Part shown: positions 1 through 6,873 of the stretch, one piece after another | Position numbering within the stretch: position 1 is the stretch's first letter | Layout of the letters: each line of letters starts with the position of its first letter | Source: an uncultured Prosthecobacter sp. | GTDB lineage: Bacteria > Verrucomicrobiota > Verrucomicrobiia > Verrucomicrobiales > Verrucomicrobiaceae | Assembly (NCBI GenBank): GCA_937941745.1 | Contig: CALDGV010000386.1 | Span: 1-12,742 of the forward strand | Length of the DNA: 12,742 nucleotides | Direction of reading: 5' to 3' | The notes under the pieces: generated by a model | The model's input: only the letters and a program-made list of their open reading frames with translations | The model's database searches: none | What the model was told of the DNA's origin: nothing | Translations under genes and position numbers: made by a program

Positions 1-131
1 CGGCGAATGTCCGCGGCATTTTTGGCAAAGGGCTCGACGACCGTGCAGCCATCAAGCCTGCCGAGCACGCGCAGAGCCGGCAGATGGCACTCTGCAACGA
101 TGGCTCCTCCGCCCAAGATCAGATGTTTCAT
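1..131 (-). CDS. Gfo/Idh/MocA-family oxidoreductase, N-terminal fragment (runs off the window)
   Basis: Only the first 43 codons are in the window; the rest lies beyond base 1. The ATG is at 131-129, six bases after the flippase stop. The start of the protein reads MKHLILGGGAIVAECHLPAL, a beta-strand followed by a glycine-rich loop and then a His-Leu-Pro-Ala-Leu segment, which is the usual N-terminal Rossmann signature of Gfo/Idh/MocA NAD(P)-dependent oxidoreductases. Members found in polysaccharide loci often oxidise or reduce NDP-sugars or inositols, so a role in making a sugar precursor is plausible but inferred from context alone. The catalytic Lys-Pro motif and the substrate domain are outside the window. 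No Shine-Dalgarno sequence is visible, so translation probably depends on read-through or coupling from the flippase gene. Another Rossmann dehydrogenase family is possible. Confidence 0.65.
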   Translation of the reverse strand, partial: MKHLILGGGAIVAECHLPALRVLGRLDGCTVVEPFAKNAADIR

Positions 132-137
132 GACGAT

Positions 138-1652
138 TTATGAGGCCTGTCTGCGCAGGCTGCCCAGCAGGCGTGCCACCAGCGGAATCTGCGTCAGATG
201 GCAGAGCTGACGATAACCCGCGATGCACGAGATCAGGAACACCAGGGCGCCCGGCACCCATGCCCAGAGGGCGGGAAGCAGCCAGTCGCCTGTCTTTGTG
301 ACGAGCAGGGCGGCAAGCCCCAGGCTGATGACCTGCCGGGACTGCTGCGTCCAGACAAAGCCCGTGAGGTCACGAACCGCAGCCAGGTTCACCCAGGTGA
401 ACACGACAAAGCTCAGAATGGTGGCATAGCCGCACATGTTCAGCCCCACCTGGGAAAGACCCGCCCAGAACGCCAGAAGCTGCACCGCCGACGAAAGGAC
501 ATTCGTCCACAGGAACCGGATGTCTCCACGTGACATGAGGATGAAGCTCAGCGGCCAGGAGACGAGCCTGCCGAAAACTCCGACAGCCAGCCATTTGAGC
601 AATCCGGCAGCCGGCGCAAACTCGGCGGCATAGAAGAGCGGCATCAGCAAGGGCGCGAAAGTGATGGTTCCCACCACGCCTGGAATGCCAATCAGCAGAG
701 CCACCACCGTCTGTTCATTCACCAGCCGGTTCACGGCCTCATGATCCGCCCCCACTGCGCTGAGGCGGGGGAGGAAATCGGTACCCATCGCCCCCAGGAT
801 GTATCCTGCATAGAGCCCCGACAGACCATCCGCAGCCTGAAAAAAGCCCAGGGCGGACTCGCCAAGCCCACGGATGATCAATACACGCTGAAGGTAGCTG
901 GTCACGCTCACCAGCAGGCCGAGCACCACGATCATGCCGCCAAACTTGAACAGCCTGCCAGCGACTTCAGCGGACCAGCCCGCTGTCTGGTCCACATGCC
1001 AGAGTGCCGTGCGCCGGGCGTGCATGCGGGTGACCAGCCATTGGAAAAGCGCGCCGACGAGAATGGCCGGCAGGATCCCCTGCTGCCGCCAGAGGGCAAA
1101 ACAGCCGAGGCTCACTCCGGTGCCGATCAACGCTCCGCTCACATTCACCCAGGCAAGACGACGGATCTCCTGAGCGCTCTGGATCAGCGTCGAATCCTTG
1201 GCCGTCAGAACACCGCAGAAGACCGCACCTGAAAGCAACGCGATTTGAACCGCATGCTCACCATCATCGAAGGTAAGCAACGACACAGGGACGCTCAAGG
1301 CCGCCAGCAGCGCCGCCCCGAAGAAGGCCATCAGCCATAGCACTCTGTTGAAGGTCGCCAGAGTGAGGCTCAGCCGCGCGGCATCTCCTCCGCCCCTGGC
1401 CTCGGCGATTTCACGGACGCCGCTGTAGTTCAGCCCCATGGTGGCAAATGAAGCGGCCATGGTGACGATCGACTGAAACGCCCCCATCAGCCCCAGCCCT
1501 GCGGGGCCAAGCAGGATCGCCACGAACTTCACGCGGACCATTCCGATCAGCACATTGACCGCCGTGGCTCCTCCAAGCAGCGATGTGGCCGACAAAATGC
1601 GCCGGTAAGAGCCATGCGCTTCCGGCGGCCTGAGGTGGGCATCACTGCTCAT
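138..1652 (-). CDS. Wzx-like polysaccharide flippase (O-antigen translocase family)
   Basis: A 504-residue very hydrophobic protein with about a dozen predicted membrane segments spread over its whole length, matching the size of Wzx/PST flippases of the MATE/MOP superfamily (usually 400-500 residues). Residues about 17-80 carry the family-like opening: an Arg-rich entry (YRRILSATSLLGG), a first helix, then FVAILLGPAGLGLMGAFQS and a GLNYSGVREIAEA segment, as in WzxE-type O-antigen translocases. The expected role is flipping undecaprenyl-diphosphate-linked oligosaccharide across the inner membrane. Its ATG overlaps the stop of the upstream glycosyltransferase as ATGA (1652-1649), implying translational coupling. 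An AGGAGG lies 13 nt before the ATG, the only good Shine-Dalgarno match among the genes here, although the spacing is long. No Wzy polymerase is visible in the window. The family call is confident; the substrate is unknown. Confidence 0.88.
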   Translation of the reverse strand: MSSDAHLRPPEAHGSYRRILSATSLLGGATAVNVLIGMVRVKFVAILLGPAGLGLMGAFQSIVTMAASFATMGLNYSGVREIAEARGGGDAARLSLTLATFNRVLWLMAFFGAALLAALSVPVSLLTFDDGEHAVQIALLSGAVFCGVLTAKDSTLIQSAQEIRRLAWVNVSGALIGTGVSLGCFALWRQQGILPAILVGALFQWLVTRMHARRTALWHVDQTAGWSAEVAGRLFKFGGMIVVLGLLVSVTSYLQRVLIIRGLGESALGFFQAADGLSGLYAGYILGAMGTDFLPRLSAVGADHEAVNRLVNEQTVVALLIGIPGVVGTITFAPLLMPLFYAAEFAPAAGLLKWLAVGVFGRLVSWPLSFILMSRGDIRFLWTNVLSSAVQLLAFWAGLSQVGLNMCGYATILSFVVFTWVNLAAVRDLTGFVWTQQSRQVISLGLAALLVTKTGDWLLPALWAWVPGALVFLISCIAGYRQLCHLTQIPLVARLLGSLRRQAS

Positions 1653-2863
1653 GCGTCGTGCCCGCCCTCCTGCTTGGAATCTGCCCTGCTGCGAGCCTGT
1701 AAAACCTGCTCAAAGAAGGCGGTGCAGGCTTCCGCCACCCGGGCAGGCTGGTAGCGCTGGAAAGCCATCAGCGCTGCATCGGCACAACGAGCGTGAAAAC
1801 TGCTGTCCTGCACCAGTCGCAGCATCGCTGCCGCCAGTGCTTGGACATCCGCCCGGCCGGTCACAGGGTCGAGCGGGATCAGCACCCCGCAAGGCTGGCC
1901 GGCCTCCTCCAACATGTCCGCAATCCCGCCCACGTCAGTGGCAATGACTGGCCTGCCCTGGGACTGAAATTCCACGATGACATTGGGCAGGCTTTCAGCC
2001 GTGAAAAAGCTCGGAAGAAGGCCCACATGACAACGGGAAATCCAGGACGCCGGCTCCGCCTGATAGCCGGCGAATTCGATGCCTTCATCGGGCTGCACCA
2101 GGGATCGCAGCCGGACGATCTCCGGCCCTTCTCCGATCAAGAGCAGGCGCAGCGGCACCTCCACACGCTGACGCAGCAGCCGGAAGGCCTGCACGGCCTC
2201 AGCCCAGCCCTTGTCGGCAACGCCACGTGCCAGCAGGCCAAAGGTGAATTCCTGTTTGTCAGGCGGAGGCACGCGGGCTCCTGTTCCGGCAGCCGCAGCA
2301 TTCGGAATGACCGCCTGGCACACGCCAGGCTTCCACGGCATCTGCCGGACACGCTGCAGATTCGCATGTGAAGGGCAGATCAGCCCGTCGATCCGGGCGA
2401 ACACAGCCCGATGGCGCGCAAGCGAAGGGTCCTCTTTTTGAAGCAGCGCATAGTCACCATGGTCGGATTCGACGAGCGGCAGGCAGGCCTCCCGAAAAGC
2501 ATCACAGGCCAGGCGCGCGCCTGAATGAAGATGCGCATTCACGATTTGAAACCGCTCCAGCCGGTGCAACAGCCTCAGCACGGAGCGGTGCAGGCGCTGC
2601 TCCAGGGCGATTTTGGGGAAAAGGAGGCTGAGCTTGTAAACCAGCCGATGCATCCAGGCCCAAGGCAGGGGGAGGGAAACAAGCCGCACCTGCGGATCCA
2701 AGGCCTGAAGCAAAACGGGGGAGGATTCCGACGCCCAGGGCACGTATGCCGTGACCTTATGCCGCGCGGAAAGGGCATTCGCCAGGCGCACAAAGGCCCA
2801 CTCAGCACCGCCTACGGGGAGGGCAGGAATGATCATGAGGACTCTGAGGGATGGCAGGCTCAT
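1649..2863 (-). CDS. Glycosyltransferase family 4 (GT-B fold)
   Basis: A 404-residue protein with the two-domain layout of GT4 retaining glycosyltransferases. The N-terminal domain opens with a hydrophobic strand and the glycine loop PALPVGGAEWA (about residues 13-23). The interdomain region has the IPN motif at 186-188. The C-terminal nucleotide-binding domain starts near FGLLARGVADKGW (208-220), and the EX7E motif is present as ESLPNVIVE (290-298), followed by GRPVIATDVGGI. These are the family's donor-binding features. It probably transfers a hexose or modified sugar from an NDP donor to a lipid-linked glycan at the cytoplasmic membrane; donor and acceptor cannot be read from sequence. The ATG at 2863 follows the previous stop by 3 nt, and its own TGA overlaps the flippase ATG. 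No clear Shine-Dalgarno is seen. Confidence 0.9.
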   Translation of the reverse strand: MSLPSLRVLMIIPALPVGGAEWAFVRLANALSARHKVTAYVPWASESSPVLLQALDPQVRLVSLPLPWAWMHRLVYKLSLLFPKIALEQRLHRSVLRLLHRLERFQIVNAHLHSGARLACDAFREACLPLVESDHGDYALLQKEDPSLARHRAVFARIDGLICPSHANLQRVRQMPWKPGVCQAVIPNAAAAGTGARVPPPDKQEFTFGLLARGVADKGWAEAVQAFRLLRQRVEVPLRLLLIGEGPEIVRLRSLVQPDEGIEFAGYQAEPASWISRCHVGLLPSFFTAESLPNVIVEFQSQGRPVIATDVGGIADMLEEAGQPCGVLIPLDPVTGRADVQALAAAMLRLVQDSSFHARCADAALMAFQRYQPARVAEACTAFFEQVLQARSRADSKQEGGHDA

Positions 2864-2866
2864 GAA

Positions 2867-3898
2867 TCAACACACCTGCCGCACCTGGTCACGCAGGGCC
2901 TGGATGCGCTCAAAGGGAATGAAATCCTCCATGCAGCAGCTTTTCCTGAACCATTGGTAGGTGCGCTCAGCCGCCTCGGCACGAAGCGCAGGATGCTGCA
3001 GGTAATGCAGGCAGGCGTCCACCAAGCCTTCATGCCCGCAGACGGTCACATGAGCATTGTAGTCAAGGTCCTGGAAAAGCCCCTTCGTCTGTTCGCTGAT
3101 CACAAAGATGCGGTTGGCGAAGACAAAATCGAAGCGTGCTAGGTCTGGCACATGGGTGTTTGGATCATCGTAGCCATAGATGCCCAGCACGATCTTGGAA
3201 CGGGCGGCCAGTTTTTCGAGTTCCTCTCCCACGGCGGGTCTTTTCTCATCCGCCACCATCACGTTCACCCCGCGGGCACGCAGCTGATCCAGGATGACTC
3301 GCCGGCGCTCTGTCCCCCAGCCAAAGAAGAGCACGTCGATCTCCGGCTCTGAGGCAGCCGCAGCCCTGGCTGATGCGAAGACCTCCTCATACCAGCGGTC
3401 GTAGCCGAACGGCACATAGGCGTGCCGTGATGGATCTTGGGTAGCCCCCGCCTGGCCGGAGCAGATGTATTCCCAGACTGCCTGAGCCCCCCGCTCAGCC
3501 AGTTTCCAGGCCTTTCGATGCGCAGCGCTCTCATGCCAGCGCAGCGGCTGGCCCGCAGGCACCTGCACATCCCACTCTTCATCTTCCCAGCGCTCATGGT
3601 GTACGGGTTCACCATTCCAGAAGATGTAGTTGCGTGGCAGCAGTTCCAAAGGAACCGAGTTCCAGAGGCCGACCCAGAGATCGTCCGTTCCCGCCAGCAG
3701 AATGCGGGAGGCGCGGGAAAGCCCCTCGACCCGCTCAGCTTCAAGCCCGTGCTGCTTCAGCAGCCTGACGACCGCCTCACACTTTCGCCGCAGCGCGGGA
3801 TCCAGGTGAAACACACGGATGACCGGCGCCCGGAGCCGGGTCAGCACCCGTGTCGCGAGGACGCAGGACTCAAACGCAGCTTTTTTCAGCAGTTTCAA
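2867..3898 (-). CDS. Divergent glycosyltransferase-like protein (CgeB / Glyco_trans_1_2 type), TTG start
   Basis: A 343-residue soluble protein that I do not recognise as a named enzyme. It resembles GT-B proteins with a CgeB-like C-terminal domain: YIFWNGEPVHHERW (about 91-104), YVPFGYDRWY (161-170), a DVLFFGWGTERRRVILDQL strand-loop-helix (188-206), KIVLGIYGYDDPNTHVPDLA (235-254), FVFANRIFVISE (258-269) and a C-terminal helix QHPALRAEAAERTYQWF. The classic GT4 EX7E motif is absent. No ATG is available: the frame is open back to a stop at 3937-3935, and the first Met codon comes at about residue 214. The start is therefore taken as TTG at 3898, 22 nt after the acetyltransferase stop; the sequence after it (MKLLKKAAFE) makes a plausible N-terminus. 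Flanking genes support a transferase in glycan assembly, but this is inference. Confidence 0.62.
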   Translation of the reverse strand: MKLLKKAAFESCVLATRVLTRLRAPVIRVFHLDPALRRKCEAVVRLLKQHGLEAERVEGLSRASRILLAGTDDLWVGLWNSVPLELLPRNYIFWNGEPVHHERWEDEEWDVQVPAGQPLRWHESAAHRKAWKLAERGAQAVWEYICSGQAGATQDPSRHAYVPFGYDRWYEEVFASARAAAASEPEIDVLFFGWGTERRRVILDQLRARGVNVMVADEKRPAVGEELEKLAARSKIVLGIYGYDDPNTHVPDLARFDFVFANRIFVISEQTKGLFQDLDYNAHVTVCGHEGLVDACLHYLQHPALRAEAAERTYQWFRKSCCMEDFIPFERIQALRDQVRQVC

Positions 3899-3920
3899 AA
3901 CGTGAAAGCCTGGAATCAGC

Positions 3921-4388
3921 TCAAAGAGCCCGGGTCATTTGAATGCTGTCCACCGCAAGCCCCTCCCTCAGCGAGTGCCTCAGGCTGCGCCCCACCTCTA
4001 CGAACCCAAGCTTTCGATAGAGACTCATGGCACGCTCATTGTGGCTGAGCACCTCCAGGCAGACCCGGGAGGCCTGACGATGCTCCTTCAACCACGGCCA
4101 CAGCAGCTCATAAGCCCGGCTGGCCAGACCAAGTCCGCGAAACTTCGGATGCAGATCCATGCCAACCTGGATGGAGTCATGAGCATCATCAGGCCGGGCC
4201 AGCCGGATGTAGCCGATGCGTTCGCCGTCCTTCTCAATCATCAGAAAGTCAGGCCTGGCATCGCGAAACCACGCCTGACACTCGGCCAGGCTGAAGGCAC
4301 GGTCATCATGCAGGAATCCTCGGCACTCATTCCGCACCTCCAGGAGAAAAGGCAGGTCTTCCTGCTCAAGCGGACGAAAATTCAGCAT
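3921..4388 (-). CDS. GNAT-family N-acetyltransferase, probably acting on an amino sugar nucleotide
   Basis: A 155-residue single-domain GNAT protein, normal length for the family. Motif A, the acetyl-CoA pyrophosphate loop, is seen in VGMDLHPKFRGLGLASRAYE (75-94) with the R-G-L-G-L-A core at 84-89. Motif B is seen in LSHNERAMSLYRKLGFVEVG (114-133), with the usual Asn and the Leu-Gly-Phe turn. The ATG at 4388 was chosen because the GNAT fold begins there (MLNFRPLEQEDLPFLLEV); the frame upstream is open but is antisense or out-of-frame noise inside the aminotransferase gene. It starts 16 nt after the DegT aminotransferase stop, and a GAGG lies about 11 nt upstream. Such aminotransferase-GNAT pairs often make N-acetylated dideoxyamino sugars (compare WecE/WecD). 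The exact substrate is inferred, not shown. Confidence 0.85.
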   Translation of the reverse strand: MLNFRPLEQEDLPFLLEVRNECRGFLHDDRAFSLAECQAWFRDARPDFLMIEKDGERIGYIRLARPDDAHDSIQVGMDLHPKFRGLGLASRAYELLWPWLKEHRQASRVCLEVLSHNERAMSLYRKLGFVEVGRSLRHSLREGLAVDSIQMTRAL

Positions 4389-4404
4389 CTGGCAGGAGAC
4401 CTCG

Positions 4405-5547
4405 TCACCATCCTGAGCGGATGACCTCCACGACACGCTCCACGTCCCGCAGTCCCATGCGGGTGTGGAGGGGAAGCACCAGGTAGTCGTCTTCAATGGC
4501 GTCCATGTTGGGGAACTCCCCTCGGCACTCCCTGAAGATGGTGTAGCGGTCGTTGCGGTAATGCACCTGATTGGATTCGATGCGGTGTTCCCGCAGCTTG
4601 CGCTGCAAACCCATCCTGTTCTTGGCAAAGAGGGTGCAGAGCCAGGCTGCATGCACTTTGCCAGGAGAAGAAGCCCCGACAAAGCGGATGCCCGGAACAT
4701 CAGTGAGGCCTTTTTCATAGGCGGCAAGCAACTGCTGCCGGTGCTGAAGTACGGACTCCCACTCCTCAAGGGCGGCAAGCCCCATCGCAGCGGCAATGTC
4801 CGTCATCTGATACTTGTAGCCGACCTCCCAGACATCGTTTTCCCAGGTGCCGTTCTGCTTGCCCTCACGGTCGATGCCGAACCAGCGGAGCCTTTTGGCC
4901 ACGGACAGTCTTGATGCATCCCTCATCGCCAGCATGCCGCCATCCCCCGTGGTGATGTGCTTGATCGCCTGGAAGGAAAACATCGTGTAATCCGAGATCT
5001 CCCCGATGCTGCGTCCTTTGTAGGATGCACCCAGGGCGTGCGCGGCGTCCTCGATGACTGGAATGCCCGCCTCCGCCGCGATCTGGTGCAGTTCATCCAT
5101 GTCGCATGGCAGGCCGCCGTAGTGCACGCACACGATGGCCCTGGTCTTCGAGGTCACGAGCCTGCGGACATGATCCACATCAATGTTCAAAGAGCTGGGC
5201 TCAATGTCAGCGAACACCGGTTTGGCACCGATGTAGAGCAGCGGGATGTTTGTGGCCGTGCACGTGAACAGCGGAGTGATCACTTCATCGCCTGCCTGGA
5301 TGCCCGCCAGCAGATAGGCCAGATGCATGGCATCCGTTCCCGAACCTACCGCCGCCGTCTTCAACCCGCCGCAGAAGCGCTGGGAGAACTCGGTCTCAAA
5401 TCTCTCCACCCCAGGCCCCTGGCCGATCCAGCGGGTCCCAAGCTGCTCATAAACACGCTGCCTGGCCAGTTCGCTGACGTGAGGATGAAACAACACCAGA
5501 TTACCCTCCTCAGCGGGCATCAAAGGCAGGTCGGTGAACTTGGTCAT
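4405..5547 (-). CDS. DegT/DnrJ/EryC1/StrS-family sugar-nucleotide aminotransferase
   Basis: A 380-residue PLP enzyme of the usual size. Visible family features are WIGQGPGVERFETEF (40-54), the phosphate-binding GSGTDAMHLA (68-77), PLFTCTATN (92-100), IEDAAHALGA (165-174) in which Asp167 should contact the PLP ring nitrogen, and FSFQAIKHITTGDGGML (190-206) with Lys196 as the predicted Schiff-base lysine. It should transfer an amino group, normally from glutamate, to a keto-sugar nucleotide. The best candidate substrate is the dTDP-4-keto-6-deoxyglucose made by RmlA/RmlB in the same gene run, with the next gene's GNAT protein acetylating the product; C3 versus C4 specificity cannot be told. The ATG at 5547 lies only 5 nt after a terminator-like T run and has no Shine-Dalgarno; Met10 is an alternative start. 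Confidence 0.92.
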   Translation of the reverse strand: MTKFTDLPLMPAEEGNLVLFHPHVSELARQRVYEQLGTRWIGQGPGVERFETEFSQRFCGGLKTAAVGSGTDAMHLAYLLAGIQAGDEVITPLFTCTATNIPLLYIGAKPVFADIEPSSLNIDVDHVRRLVTSKTRAIVCVHYGGLPCDMDELHQIAAEAGIPVIEDAAHALGASYKGRSIGEISDYTMFSFQAIKHITTGDGGMLAMRDASRLSVAKRLRWFGIDREGKQNGTWENDVWEVGYKYQMTDIAAAMGLAALEEWESVLQHRQQLLAAYEKGLTDVPGIRFVGASSPGKVHAAWLCTLFAKNRMGLQRKLREHRIESNQVHYRNDRYTIFRECRGEFPNMDAIEDDYLVLPLHTRMGLRDVERVVEVIRSGW

Positions 5548-5552
5548 GAATG

Positions 5553-5576
5553 AAAAAAGGCCGGCCTCCAGCCGGC
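5553..5576 (-). terminator. Intrinsic terminator or attenuator hairpin between wzt and the DegT gene
   Basis: On the minus strand a perfect 6-bp all-G/C stem (GCCGGC, loop TGGAG, GCCGGC, 5576-5560) is followed after one C by six T's (5558-5553). The Wzt stop codon is 10 bases upstream and the DegT ATG is 5 bases downstream of the T run. GAATG before the stem can also pair with CATTC after the T's. The form fits a Rho-independent terminator, but the position directly against a start codon in a co-directional gene run suggests partial termination, or a structure that also limits translation of the aminotransferase. Confidence 0.6.
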
Positions 5577-5586
5577 ATTCGATGAT

Positions 5587-6873
5587 TTAAACACTGGGTT
5601 GATTGGCAAGACGCTCAGTCTGCCAGGGAAGCAAAGGGCGAACTACGCCCTCAATGCTGCGGGTCCATCCGGACCGAACGCTCCCCGGCTCGCCGTGATC
5701 GACGACGTGAAAAACGATCGCATCCTGCTCACGCACATGCGACCTCCAGACAGGCTCGCGCGTGCAGACTTCCGCCATGATGCTGATCCAGCCTTCCGCA
5801 AGGAGATTGCCCGGCACCTCGCAGCGCGATCGATAAAGACCGGGGTCTCGGGGGCCTCGCCATTCAACCTCCTGAAGGTCGGCGCTCATGAAAAGCAGCA
5901 CGCCTTCAGCATTGTAGAAATTGGCCGCCACCATCAGCCTGGACTGCGGCTTCAGGCACCAATATTCAATCTCCACCGATGCCGGAAGGCGGATGTCCAC
6001 CACCTCGACCGGCACCTGGTTCTGAAGCACTCGCACGGCCCTGAGCCGCGCCACTTCGTCTCCCGGGGCCGTCTGCGGATTCTGCCACTCCCTGCCACCT
6101 TTGCGACTGCGGAAGATTTCCAAATACTTGCTGGTGACTGCGGAAGCACGGTCGTGCAGCTGAACCTGGCCTTGATCGAGAAGAATGGCCTTCTGACAAA
6201 GACGAAGCACCGCCCCCATGTTGTGGCTGACGAACAGAACCGTGCGCCCTTGCCCGCTGGCCACCTCCTGCATTTTGCCCAGGCACTTGGCCTGGAACTG
6301 GGCATCGCCTACCGCCAGCACTTCATCCACAATCAGAATCTCAGGCTCCAGATGCGCAGCCACTGCAAAGGCGAGGCGCACATACATGCCGCTGCTGTAA
6401 TGCTTCACCGGAGTGTCGAGAAAACGCTCCACTTCGGCAAAAGCCACGATTTCATCAAACTTGGCAGCAATCTCCGCCCGCGTCATGCCGAGGATGGCGC
6501 CATTGAGCTGGATGTTCTCCCTCCCCGTCAGTTCAGGATGGAAGCCCGTGCCGACTTCTAATAGCGATGCAGCACGCCCATTCAGGATGACACGACCTTC
6601 CGTCGGCTCCGTGATGCGGCTAAGGATCTTCAGCAGCGTGGACTTGCCTGCGCCATTACGGCCGACGACTCCCAGCACCTCACCTGGAGCCACCTCGAAA
6701 GACACGTCCTTGAGCGCCCAGAACTCCTCCCAGTTCGCGGCTTGGCTGCGGCCGCTCATCCGCCGCCAGGCTCCTGCAATCGAATCCCGCAATGTCAAAT
6801 AGCCATGTGTTGTCTGGTGACGCAGAAAGTAGCGCTTCCCCAGGTTTTCGACGCGGACCATGGCTTCAGGCAT
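5587..6873 (-). CDS. wzt: Wzt-like polysaccharide ABC transporter ATP-binding protein with C-terminal extension
   Basis: A 428-residue ATPase of the ABC-2 polysaccharide exporter type. The nucleotide-binding domain shows Walker A GRNGAGKST (71-79), the signature segment HYSSGMYVRLAFAVA (158-172), Walker B ILIVDE (179-184) and the switch His217 in VSHNM. The stretch LEVGTGFHPELTGRENI is typical of the KpsT/Wzt/TagH group. About 160 residues after the ATPase core (roughly 265-428) form an extra domain ending in GVVRPLLPW, like the C-terminal glycan-recognition domain of some Wzt proteins, which binds the chain's non-reducing end. It should pair with the Wzm-like permease to export the finished glycan. 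The start is taken at ATG 6873, overlapping the GT2 stop by 8 nt; ATG 6861 (MVRVENLGKRY) is equally possible. Longer starts upstream lie inside the GT2 gene. Confidence 0.92.
   Translation of the reverse strand: MPEAMVRVENLGKRYFLRHQTTHGYLTLRDSIAGAWRRMSGRSQAANWEEFWALKDVSFEVAPGEVLGVVGRNGAGKSTLLKILSRITEPTEGRVILNGRAASLLEVGTGFHPELTGRENIQLNGAILGMTRAEIAAKFDEIVAFAEVERFLDTPVKHYSSGMYVRLAFAVAAHLEPEILIVDEVLAVGDAQFQAKCLGKMQEVASGQGRTVLFVSHNMGAVLRLCQKAILLDQGQVQLHDRASAVTSKYLEIFRSRKGGREWQNPQTAPGDEVARLRAVRVLQNQVPVEVVDIRLPASVEIEYWCLKPQSRLMVAANFYNAEGVLLFMSADLQEVEWRGPRDPGLYRSRCEVPGNLLAEGWISIMAEVCTREPVWRSHVREQDAIVFHVVDHGEPGSVRSGWTRSIEGVVRPLLPWQTERLANQPSV

Noticed and set aside
2525..3142. Plus-strand frame of 205 codons across the GT4 / GT-like junction
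   Set aside because: It is a shadow of two real minus-strand genes and has no family features.
4389..4796. Upstream extension of the GNAT reading frame to 4796
   Set aside because: The translation upstream of residue Met at 4388 is low-complexity and overlaps the aminotransferase gene in another frame; the GNAT fold starts at 4388.
5599..6561. A 320-codon open frame on the plus strand opposite wzt
   Set aside because: It is antisense to a gene with intact Walker A, signature and Walker B motifs. The translation is low in complexity, rich in His and Arg, and has no recognisable domain; long antisense frames are expected in GC-biased coding DNA.
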